A stretch of 15,956 nt of DNA from Candidatus Nitrosopolaris rasttigaisensis (lineage in GTDB: Archaea; Thermoproteota; Nitrososphaeria; Nitrososphaerales; Nitrososphaeraceae): assembly GCA_933226995.1 (NCBI GenBank), contig CAKOFP010000288.1, positions 1-15,956 of the forward strand, read 5' to 3'. A program made the position numbers and the translations under genes. A model generated the notes under the pieces. It did no database searches, was not told the DNA's origin, and saw nothing but the letters and a program-made list of their open reading frames with translations. Of the stretch, positions 1 through 6,069 are shown piece after piece. Numbering within the stretch: the first letter of the stretch is position 1; every line of letters begins with the position of its first letter.

Positions 1-7
1 CTGCGCT

Positions 8-547
8 ATGAAGAGATCAATTTCTAATCTTCAAACCATAGTACTGGCATCAGTACTATCAGTGGCATTGCTGTTTGGTGTAGTACTGAGTTTGTACGGA
101 TACCACACGCAAATAGCAGATGCCAAAAAAAGTCACCAACACAACAGTGGAACTAGTAGTAGTAGCAGTAGCCCTGACACAACACCAGATACAACAACAT
201 TAGCAACAAGCGCAGCAACACAGCAACAACAACCACCAATCAAAGACGCAATTCAATTATCAGCCAAAGAAGCCTCAGGAGGTTATAGGTGGATAAACGC
301 CACGAATGGAGCAATTAATCCTACCATGAACTTTGCTGTAAATACCAACAAAACAATACAGATGCAAAATCCAACAGATACCAAGCATCAACTAATCATT
401 GATGTTAATGGTAAACAGCTTACAAGCGGGGACATAGCGTCTGGCAGCTCTGGATTGCTTTCATTTAAACCGGGCGTAACGGGAGTATTCCAGTATCATT
501 GTCTATACCATCCTACAACAATGAAGGGAATAATCCAAGTAGGGTGA
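8..547 (+). CDS. Membrane-anchored cupredoxin (plastocyanin-like blue copper protein)
   Basis: 179 aa. Residues about 10-30 form a hydrophobic signal anchor, followed by a Ser/Thr/Gln-rich low-complexity linker (about 40-78) and a C-terminal cupredoxin domain (about 85-179). The type I copper ligands are all visible: His127 in TKHQL, then Cys165, His168 and Met172 in YHCLYHPTTM, giving the C-x2-H-x3-M spacing of plastocyanin-like proteins. Known for the family: one-electron transfer through a mononuclear copper centre; ammonia-oxidising archaea carry many such proteins outside the membrane in place of cytochrome c. Inferred: an extracellular, membrane-tethered electron carrier. The partner cannot be told. 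Only 7 bases precede the ATG, so the promoter is outside the window. No neighbour is obviously co-transcribed. Confidence 0.9.
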   Translation: MKRSISNLQTIVLASVLSVALLFGVVLSLYGYHTQIADAKKSHQHNSGTSSSSSSPDTTPDTTTLATSAATQQQQPPIKDAIQLSAKEASGGYRWINATNGAINPTMNFAVNTNKTIQMQNPTDTKHQLIIDVNGKQLTSGDIASGSSGLLSFKPGVTGVFQYHCLYHPTTMKGIIQVG

Positions 548-740
548 TCAACAAAAAGGAGGATAACAGATTCACAATATTGTATTCCCCAAAATTTTTT
601 AAATCCAACAAGAGGTCAATCGAAATGACACAGAACAAAACCAACAAAATGGCTCCTAGGTGTTATACTATCATTCATGGTGGAATAAAGAGTCAGATGA
701 CGATGATGGCTGATATACCAAGAACTTAATACAAACTTGC

Positions 741-1179
741 ATGATTCCCATGACCAGAGCAATAACTAAGGAACAAAAACAGGCATTTGAAGTTCGGCTC
801 CAAATTAGGAGTTCCAACCCCTACATGATAGTCAAAAATGAGAGATCAAAACCTGCCATCCTTGCTGCTTTGGGTGATACCGAGTTACAAAAGATCTTGG
901 ATGCAACGATGTTTAATTCGAAATCAGTTAGTTATATTATTCGAGATACTGAAATACCACATACTACTGCTTATAGAAAGATCGGGTGTTCTTGAAGAAA
1001 AGCTGCATGTAGTTGCTAAAATCGATATTACAGAAGATGGTAAGAAATCTAGTTTATTCCGTACTGTACTAAAATCATTCAATATCAAGTATGAATACAA
1101 TAATTTGATTATTGAAGCAGAACAGAATTTTGATACTTTGAAAAAGATTACAGAAAGGTTCGTTTCACTCGATAGCTGA
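741..1179 (+). pseudogene. Frameshifted HTH (ArsR-like) transcriptional regulator
   Basis: Two overlapping frames together give one protein of a kind common in thaumarchaea. The first (from ATG 741, stop about 995) has a leader and then a winged-helix start: LGDTELQKIL, a helix around FNSKSVSYII, and the recognition-helix-like IPHTTAYRKI. The frame then breaks. The next frame continues with SGVLEEKLHVVAKI, DITEDGKKSSLFRT and a C-terminal strand/helix tail ending ERFVSLDS at 1179. In the family a wing with TEDGKK and a following Leu/Phe-rich part normally comes right after the recognition helix, so the pieces are in the right order. The shift lies about 975-995 and has probably lost a few residues between YRKI and the wing. 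The upstream frame alone lacks the wing, so I call it a pseudogene; sequencing error or programmed frameshifting cannot be ruled out. The target is unknown. Confidence 0.72.
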
Positions 1180-1349
1180 AGGCGATGAACGATATAATCA
1201 TCAGTGTATGTATTGTATGAACGAATCATCTCCTGTCTGCTATTTTTATTCTGGTTTATCATTTTGTTGATTAGTCTACGAATTCGTCTTGGAATGTTTC
1301 GGATCATTGGGCACGTATTTCTTAGAGGCTGTATACAACACGCCTTAAC

Positions 1350-2137
1350 ATGACAAATACAGACACAAAAAAACTATTGTCATGAATACACTACTCCTGA
1401 CAGGAAACATTCATCACTTTTTATCATTGACGTCCAACGTCATTTTACTCTAAACGGTGCTGCACCCGAAATACCAGGCACGTTAACGTCTGTGCAATAT
1501 ATCAAGAGTTTAGTCCAGGGCTATAGAGAGGTAGGTCATCCTATAGTTCATGTTATAAGACTTTACAATAAAGACGGCTCTAATGTTGATCTGTGTCGGA
1601 GGAAAGCAATCGAATCTAATGGTTACTCCTGGAATTGATGGTGCCGAATTGATGGATGATCTCAAGCCCTCACCTACTATTAGATTGAATTCAAGCCTAT
1701 TGCTTTCCGGTAATCTTCAACAAAGTAGGTCTTTGGAATGGATAATGTATAAGCCTAGGTGAGGAGCATTTTATAAAACAGAATTAGAAAGGCATTTGCA
1801 CAGTATAGATGCTAATACAGTAGTTGTATGTGGATGTAATTTTCCTAACTGTCCTAGAACAACTATCTACGAAGCAGGTGAACGGGACTTCAGAATTGTT
1901 CTCGCTAAAGATGTCACATCGCTTATCTACGATATAGCACTACAAGAGTTAAAAAATGTAGGAGTATCAATCATGAATACTGATGAATGCATAACACGGT
2001 TTGGAGCTTCTTATTCGAAAGTTCGAGAGATAGTCAATGATAGCAAACATCGAAAATTAGTCTTTTTAATTGATGTATATACTTATGAGTGGAGACAATT
2101 GCAGCATGACGGCATGAGATTCCAAGAAGATAAATAA
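1350..2137 (+). pseudogene. Decayed isochorismatase-family cysteine hydrolase
   Basis: Translating across three lesions gives a nearly full isochorismatase-like protein. Frame A (about 1375-1610) reads HEYTTPDRKHSSLFIIDVQR; it includes the catalytic Asp (codon 1429-1431) and continues through VGHPIVHVIRLY to SNVDLCRRKAIES. Frame B (from about 1613) reads VTPGIDGAELMDDLKPSP, LLLSGNLQ and WIMYKPR, with the catalytic Lys at 1751-1753. A TGA at 1760-1762 stands where the family has Trp (KPRWGAFY). The frame then continues as GAFYKTELERHL and VVVCGCNFPNCPRTT, with the nucleophile Cys at 1850-1852. Lesions: a probable +1 in the A7 run at 1367-1373 just after the likely ATG (1350), a frameshift near 1605-1620, and the nonsense codon. 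Three lesions argue against sequencing error. The last ~45 residues before the stop at 2137 look like read-on beyond the original end. The family hydrolyses ether or amide bonds; the old substrate is unknown. Confidence 0.85.
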
Positions 2138-2216
2138 ATGACTATCAAATTTCATGTAATAGTTGCTAATTTATTGTATTTAATGCAAATACAATTCATA
2201 TATTGACGCCTGACTG

Positions 2217-2226
2217 TTAATATATC
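2217..2226 (+). promoter_or_regulatory. TATA box of the PepSY-like secreted protein gene
   Basis: TTAATATATC is centred about 29 nt before the ATG at 2251. This fits an archaeal TBP site with a transcript starting a few bases from the start codon. No Shine-Dalgarno sequence stands before the ATG, which agrees with a leaderless mRNA. Confidence 0.55.
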
Positions 2227-2250
2227 TAACACTTGTAGAATACTCTAGAT

Positions 2251-2868
2251 ATGAATACAAAAACAACAAAGAATGTAGTTTTGTTGGTAATAGGTGCCAT
2301 CATATTAGTTAGTATCAACTTATCAACAGCGCCTATTGCATCCATATACGACGCAAACGCTCAGGTGAACAGTAACATGACTGGCAGTATTATTGGAGGT
2401 AGTAGTGGCCAAAATCAAACTATGAGCTCTAATATGATTATAGGCTTTCCTGGCGGACCAAATATCACCGGTTCTATACCAATTGTACCTACAATATCTA
2501 AATCAACAGCATCACAAATACACACTAGTCTTCCGAATGCAACTGCGACTGCAGAAAAATCTGTCGGTACTAATGCACATGCGGTATTAGCTCGCCTTGG
2601 GATAGTACATGGATTTCTAGTATATACAATATTGCTCACAGATAGCGACTCTAACTTCCATTACGTTACAGTAGATGTTGGAAACGGCAAAGTCCTGTCG
2701 TCTCATCAACTATCCATGATGGATATGATTCGTGATGGTGCAGTGATGACGGCTATGAGCCCAACAATGATGATGATTCCTGGAATGGGAATGATGATGG
2801 GCCCTGTAATGATGATGGGCCCTCTAATGATGAACGAACCTGAATCCTATGGCAACTCATTCCCATAA
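2251..2868 (+). CDS. Secreted PepSY-like protein with Met-rich C-terminus
   Basis: 205 aa. A hydrophobic signal segment (about 9-30) ends in DANA|Q near residue 37. A linker with N-x-S/T sequons (NMT, NQT, NIT, NAT) follows. Residues about 81-155 resemble a PepSY domain: an amphipathic helix starting ISKSTASQIH, then strands such as HGFLVYTILL and FHYVTVDVGNGKVLS, the last with the VDVGNGKVL turn usual in PepSY proteins. The tail (about 156-194) is very Met-rich (MMMIPGMGMMMGPVMMMG); 14 of the 29 residues from 166 to 194 are Met. PepSY domains occur in secreted inhibitory or binding proteins with no catalytic role. The Met cluster could bind Cu(I), which is inference only, though a cupredoxin gene lies 1.7 kb upstream. 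It is a single-gene unit with its own TATA box. Confidence 0.75.
   Translation: MNTKTTKNVVLLVIGAIILVSINLSTAPIASIYDANAQVNSNMTGSIIGGSSGQNQTMSSNMIIGFPGGPNITGSIPIVPTISKSTASQIHTSLPNATATAEKSVGTNAHAVLARLGIVHGFLVYTILLTDSDSNFHYVTVDVGNGKVLSSHQLSMMDMIRDGAVMTAMSPTMMMIPGMGMMMGPVMMMGPLMMNEPESYGNSFP
2791..2826 (+). repeat. 18-bp tandem repeat coding the Met-rich tail
   Basis: Two copies of an 18-bp unit (ATGATGATGGGCCCTSTA, S = G or C) stand head to tail at 2791-2808 and 2809-2826 and differ at one base. Each codes MMMGPV/L. ATG runs flank them (2767-2777 and 2827-2833), so the Met-rich tail seems to have grown by slippage or unequal recombination. Confidence 0.8.
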
Positions 2869-2933
2869 GAAATATTGGATTTATGTCGATGGTCGATGCG
2901 AGCGGCCAGATATTAAGGAGAGCTCAAATGTAA

Positions 2934-3035
2934 CTAAGTAAAATAAATCGAGCCCGCAGCGAGTTTCCTGGTGATCAGCTGGTTCTACAAGCGGTCTGTA
3001 AGGCTTATGTTGAGGCCTTTTCATATGCTTACTAG
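2934..3035 (+). pseudogene. Possible transposase fragment
   Basis: An open stretch without a start codon reads RARSEFPGDQLVLQAVCKAY and then VEAFSYAY before TAG. The PGDQ-LVLQAV pattern followed by an aromatic-rich segment recalls DDE transposases of the IS1182/IS5 type, which have similar text before a Y-P-E...ADK-Y motif. A neighbouring frame shows LLAL and SRIS, which could be the decayed continuation. No terminal inverted repeats or target-site duplications were found. This rests on motif memory alone and is weak. Confidence 0.3.
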
Positions 3036-3242
3036 CACTTTGACTTTCTAGAATATCATAACTATCTAGCGTAGATGGGGAATGACAATAACCTAACCTA
3101 TGTAAGATTCACACCCTATGTTTTGCTTCAGCTATGAAATATTCTTCCTAGACCCCTCCTGAAAGAAGCCTATAATTATCGTCAGGGATTCATACCCATT
3201 ATGAATATTCCGTTCTCCCTCGCTGCGCTGGTGAAGTTAGTA

Positions 3243-3510
3243 TTAATAAAAATTCAAGGAGTCAGCGACTCTTTTTATTCTGGTTTCTAAATCACCCATA
3301 TCATTTATGTTCTTATATCATTGTTCTACTGATATTCCATCATGCCACATTCTTACAGAAATTCTCATTTGATGCTCTCTCTCGAAACTCATTAAATAAA
3401 TCAGACAGAAACATATTTGATCGGATGCTCTCTCTTGCTCAAGCGTAGAATTCGGATAATAATCTAATCAGTCTTAATTCCTCATCGCTAATCTCAACCA
3501 GATGCTGCTT
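3243..3510 (-). pseudogene. Decayed helical protein of unknown function
   Basis: On the minus strand, one frame from about 3510 down reads KQHLVEISDEELRLIRLLSE then FYA, a TGA (3441-3439), then ARESIRSNMFLSDLFNEFRE and RASNE in the same frame. Near 3360 the text moves to the next frame: ISVRMWHDGISVEQ, TGA (3320-3318), YKNINDMGDLETRIKRVADS, LNFY, stop. The charged, strongly helical sequence spanning two in-phase stops and one frameshift looks like a genuine dead gene and not chance. I do not recognise the family. No start codon can be assigned. Confidence 0.55.
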
Positions 3511-3556
3511 CTATTAGGCTTTAGCTGCCTCCGAGAAGGAACCCAAGCGAATAGAA

Positions 3557-3804
3557 ATGCAAGCATGTGGAAACAAAGCTACCCTGCTAAGTCGCGAAAT
3601 GATAGTTTTTGGAGTTATATATTCAGCGCATATGGAAAGGAAGGAGTTAAGTAAAGTAACATGTGTTTCTCCGAAACAAGTAGAGCATCTCCAGAGTTTT
3701 ATTTTACTGAAGAAATAACGAAATTTGTAGCTAGGTTAAGAATCGCAAGAAAGCGTCTTCTTGTGTATGCTTCTCATGGTTCTGGTGGGAGAAGAGAAGT
3801 TTAA
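3557..3804 (+). pseudogene. Unknown small protein, apparently frameshifted
   Basis: An ATG at 3557 opens 53 codons (MQACGNKATLLSREMIVFGV..., then HMERKELSKVTCVSPKQVEH) ending at TAA 3716-3718. The next frame, overlapping from 3709, goes on for 31 codons (EEITKFVARLRIARKRLLVY, ASHGSGGRREV) to TAA 3802-3804. The two pieces join naturally at a run of T/A-rich bases near 3700-3710, which suggests one gene with a single indel. I recognise no family, and no TATA box stands at the usual distance upstream. It could also be two chance frames. Confidence 0.35.
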
Positions 3805-4007
3805 CCATGCCTTATCTAAAATTCCTTAATTGGTGACGATTCTGTTTTCATTGTAATTACCAGATGACATTTCAGATCTCTGTCTTGAGATACTGTGAAT
3901 AGCTCCATTTCCTGTGAGGGAGATAGAGCGGCATTATATTCACATCGACTCATCATACGCTTTGACCAAGCCGAACTTTTCTAGAAATTACACACACTTC
4001 AAATATA

Positions 4008-4145
4008 TTATGTTGTATGCGATAGAAGCGCAACTATAGTAAGAACCATTCCTGCTGCCATTGTCGCCATACCTCCAAGCATCATGACCTTCGGTCTACA
4101 TGCCAAATCCTTTAGTTGTTTTGATGATCTTATACTAGGTAACAT
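4008..4145 (-). CDS. Small single-helix membrane protein (45 aa)
   Basis: ATG at 4145-4143 to TAA at 4010-4008. The N-terminus is basic and polar (MLPSIRSSKQLKDLACRPKV), followed by a hydrophobic helix about 21-41 rich in Met, Ala and Gly (MMLGGMATMAAGMVLTIVAL) and a short tail, SHTT. The positive-inside rule puts the N-terminus in the cytoplasm. The TATA-like TAAATATT is centred about 25 nt before the ATG, as in leaderless thaumarchaeal genes, and a tandem 11-bp repeat stands just upstream of that box. The neighbourhood is full of dead genes, so a live promoter plus an intact frame stands out. The function is unknown; no family is recognised. It could be a chance frame, but the helix-plus-promoter match makes that less likely. 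Confidence 0.5.
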   Translation of the reverse strand: MLPSIRSSKQLKDLACRPKVMMLGGMATMAAGMVLTIVALLSHTT

Positions 4146-4165
4146 ATAGTTGTTTTTTCATCTCG

Positions 4166-4173
4166 AATATTTA
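4166..4173 (-). promoter_or_regulatory. TATA box of the 45-aa membrane protein gene
   Basis: Read on the minus strand as TAAATATT, centred about 25 nt before the ATG at 4145. This predicts transcription starting at or within a base or two of the start codon. Confidence 0.5.
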
Positions 4174-4179
4174 ACAAAA

Positions 4180-4201
4180 TACCCAAATCATACCCAAATC
4201 A
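4180..4201. repeat. Tandem 11-bp direct repeat upstream of a TATA box
   Basis: TACCCAAATCA occurs twice, head to tail (4180-4190, 4191-4201). It stands just upstream of the BRE/TATA position of the 45-aa minus-strand gene, where archaeal activators or repressors may bind. No known operator is recognised. Confidence 0.5.
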
Positions 4202-4289
4202 TCCCCTAATGCTATCATGGTAGCCAACTCCTTCTTCTCCTAAATCAAATTCAAGTTGCGGTCGTGGTAATGCATTAAACACAGTGTCG

Positions 4290-4572
4290 TTTATCATGTC
4301 AAGATTTGGACTAGATTTGGGTATAATCTGGAATAATCAATTTAATAGTCAAGACTTTAACTACATGAAGAGCAATCGATTTAATGCATAAGATTAATGA
4401 TAATGAGTTGGCTGCAGGAAATGATCCCTTGGGGCTGGCAGCATCGGTGCTTTAGCTATCGTCCCGCGATAGTAATGAACATAGAATTCAGACTGATCTT
4501 GCGGCATCTGCAAGAGTAACAGAAGTAACCATCAGGAGCAGAACCCAGGAATTAAGGAAAAAAGTTGCCTAG
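4290..4572 (+). pseudogene. Transcription factor B (TFB/TFIIB) C-terminal fragment, decayed
   Basis: The second cyclin-fold repeat of an archaeal TFB can be read in one frame from about 4369: RAIDLMHKINDNELAAGNDP, LGLAASVL, TAG, LSSRDSNEHRIQTDLAASAR, VTEVTIRSRTQELRKKVA, TAG (4570-4572). It matches the family's G-K-x-P-x-G-L-A-A-A-x-L-Y helix, the Q-x-D-x-A-x-x-A segment and the V-T-E-V-T-I-R-x-R recognition helix. The in-frame TAG at 4453-4455 replaces the conserved Tyr of VLYLS, and a TGA at 4366-4368 precedes the readable part. FIMSRFGLDL (about 4290-4320) in another frame may be the preceding helix. The zinc ribbon, B-finger and first repeat are missing. TFB recruits RNA polymerase to TATA/TBP promoters; this copy cannot do so. 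Confidence 0.8.
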
Positions 4573-4816
4573 ATAATTCGATAGCTCCCCCACTACTGAG
4601 GCTAGATTAAGCTTCAAGTGACTTGATGCGTAATGAAAACTATCAGAATATAAGACATAATTAAGATCAGATCGTATACCAATTATAAACATCCCAACGT
4701 TCTCATTTATATGTTCGATTGATCCTGGTACAACGCATACCCGTGGCTGTTGAGTATAAGCATGCCTAATTCCAAGTATTCTATTTCAGATTGCCTTGAT
4801 TCTCCCATTAAGACCC

Positions 4817-4827
4817 TATACTTATAT
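4817..4827 (+). promoter_or_regulatory. TATA box of the 112-aa protein gene
   Basis: TATACTTATAT is centred about 27-29 nt before the GTG at 4851. It fits a leaderless transcript and is the main reason for choosing GTG as the start. Confidence 0.5.
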
Positions 4828-4850
4828 CACGGAGACGTCCGAGAAAGCTC

Positions 4851-5189
4851 GTGAAATTTGAATTTGAACAGTTTTCGATCGTAGAGGATGTTTTTCTATA
4901 TCTTGTATCGGTTGCTCCCTATATGAAGCAGCTTCTTCCTGTAAGCTCATACAAGGGTTATGTTTTTTCGTTAGTACCTTTAAGTCCGCTCTCTGGAGAA
5001 GTGTTGACGATGGTCTATACCGAAGGCAGCATCGACGCAGGGATGGTGGAGTTTGACATTTCTACTAAAAAATACAAGTCAGTCACTGCGGTTGAACGCG
5101 CTGATAAGAATTATTTTATTATTCTGATACCAAAGAGTACCAGTATCTCCGATAGCGCGATTGCACAATTGGAATCTAGCAAAACCTAA
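4851..5189 (+). CDS. Hypothetical protein, 112 aa
   Basis: The frame opens with GTG (MKFEFEQFSIVEDVFLYLVS) and reads to TAA at 5187-5189. It has no signal peptide or clear membrane helix. The alternating hydrophobic pattern (KGYVFSLVPL, GEVLTMVYTE, KNYFIILIPK) suggests a small alpha/beta protein of mostly strands. I do not recognise the family. The support for a live gene is the well-placed TATA box and an uninterrupted frame of 112 codons in a region where most frames are broken. Its 3' end overlaps the start of the open frame that holds a TFB-like fragment, which shows it has moved next to, or been truncated by, unrelated DNA. It could itself be the surviving part of a longer protein. Confidence 0.5.
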   Translation: MKFEFEQFSIVEDVFLYLVSVAPYMKQLLPVSSYKGYVFSLVPLSPLSGEVLTMVYTEGSIDAGMVEFDISTKKYKSVTAVERADKNYFIILIPKSTSISDSAIAQLESSKT

Positions 5190-5394
5190 ATTTCAACAAC
5201 CACCTACACATGGATTGATTCCCGAGTTAGCAATTGAAATAGCTCACAAATCGAGCAATCAGCTTCTTGCCGATGGCAAATCTCCCAAAGGGATTGCTGC
5301 GGTATACATATACTTCGCCGCAATGTTATTAGGTATCAACCTATCTTTGTCAAGTCATCCTGGTATTACCGAATTTAAGATCAGTAGTAGTTGA
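5185..5394 (+). pseudogene. Second TFB-like C-terminal fragment
   Basis: The frame open from 5161 to 5394 carries, after KPKFQQPPTHGLIPELAIEI, the text AHKSSNQLLADGKSPKGIAA and VYIYFAAMLLGINL. The G-K-S-P-x-G-I-A-A-x-x-I-Y-x-A-x-x-L-L-G run is the hallmark of the second cyclin repeat of archaeal TFB. HPGITEFKI then looks like a worn V-T-E-V-T-I-R recognition helix before the stop. Between the first helix and the GKSP helix the repeat is shorter than usual, so an internal deletion is likely. The zinc ribbon and first repeat are absent upstream. The ATG at 5161 lies inside the previous gene and is probably not a real start. This copy differs in sequence from the TFB fossil at 4290-4572 and is not a simple duplicate. 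Confidence 0.65.
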
Positions 5395-5491
5395 CAAGTT
5401 GTTAGGATAATTATCAATGTAAACCCGCTGATGCAGAGATTCCATCACGAATAATTGCTAGAGTTTGACCTGTGGTTGTAAAATAATTGAT

Positions 5492-5611
5492 TCATTTCAT
5501 TTTGACTTGCCTTGATTGAACGGGAACTTCGTTATCCCCCTTTATGATCCCGATTATTCTATCTTGTTCTTCTCTTCTTAGTTGTAATTGTCTCATCCTT
5601 TCTTTATCTCT
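5492..5611 (-). pseudogene. Coiled-coil fragment, unknown
   Basis: On the minus strand KRDKERMRQLQLRREEQDRI then IGIIKGDNEVPVQSRQVKMK is open up to TGA (5494-5492), with an ATG at 5596-5594. It is a highly charged helical stretch with no recognised family and no clear promoter. It faces another coiled-coil remnant on the plus strand 50 bases away. It may be the C-terminal end of a lost protein. Confidence 0.3.
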
Positions 5612-5663
5612 TTTATTAGTTAGTGACTCTTAATGCCATCCTGCAACAAGGACAGGAAAGTAA

Positions 5664-5905
5664 CGTTTTATTTCCGCGATAGACGATCTAACGATCGACT
5701 ATTCTCACAGGCTACAAAGGCAGGTGTCAGAATTAAGGGAAGCAGGCGATCAGATTCATAAATTAAGACAGGAAAAGGACAAAAAATGCAAGCTACGAAA
5801 CTAAAGTATGAAGAAATGAGGTCAACACTTCAAAATATTCTAGCTGTCATACCAAACCTTGAACAGTCGGTCGACAAAAATAAGATAGCACAGGTATCGT
5901 GGTAA
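5664..5905 (+). pseudogene. Frameshifted coiled-coil protein remnant
   Basis: One plus-strand frame reads DDLTIDYSHRLQRQVSELRE and AGDQIHKLRQEKDKK, then stops at about 5804. A second frame, starting with an ATG at 5786 in the A-run, continues as MQATKLKYEEMRSTLQNILA and VIPNLEQSVDKNKIAQVSW to TAA 5903-5905. The heptad-like Leu/Ile spacing runs through both parts, which suggests a single coiled-coil gene broken by an indel at the A6 run (5781-5786). The family is not recognised. The 39-codon second part could in principle be expressed by itself, but no TATA box is seen at the right distance. Confidence 0.4.
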
Positions 5906-6069
5906 TTAAGTAGAGGGAGATCGTCTAACTTATCTTTCTCAGCACTAGGAGCAGTTGTATCCATAATCTAGAATCTTTATCTATGAGAAAATATTGCATT
6001 TGTGTTTTAAGGTATTATTTTTCTTCAACTTAATCGATAAATAAAGGATTAGAGGAGTATCTTTTTGTC

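Larger units (their letters stand above)
2869..4007. other. Gene-poor stretch with decayed coding fragments
   Basis: No intact gene longer than about 55 codons is present on either strand. Three coding fossils listed separately lie here: 2934-3035 (+), 3243-3510 (-) and 3557-3804 (+). A 45-codon minus-strand reading frame at 3816-3953 has no TATA box or recognisable motif, and I do not call it a gene. I saw no RNA gene. Confidence 0.6.

Noticed and set aside
499..729. 76-codon plus-strand frame overlapping the cupredoxin end, with an AAAAAGGAGG sequence at about 555-562.
   Set aside because: It starts inside the cupredoxin in another frame; after the Shine-Dalgarno-like sequence no start codon lies at a proper distance, and the peptide resembles nothing.
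1242..1258. A 15-bp sequence TTTTTATTCTGGTTT found here and again near 3271-3286.
   Set aside because: It is short and AT-rich, with no further similarity around the two copies, so probably chance.
924..1307. 127-codon minus-strand frame.
   Set aside because: Its larger part is antisense to the HTH pseudogene, whose plus-strand text is clearly protein-like; no TATA box stands upstream.
3816..3953. 45-codon minus-strand frame starting MSRCEYNAALSPSQEMELF.
   Set aside because: No TATA box, no motif, and a frame of this length is expected by chance.
4450..4475. CTATCG/CGATAG hairpin.
   Set aside because: It lies inside the TFB fossil and covers codons of that protein, so it is most likely accidental.
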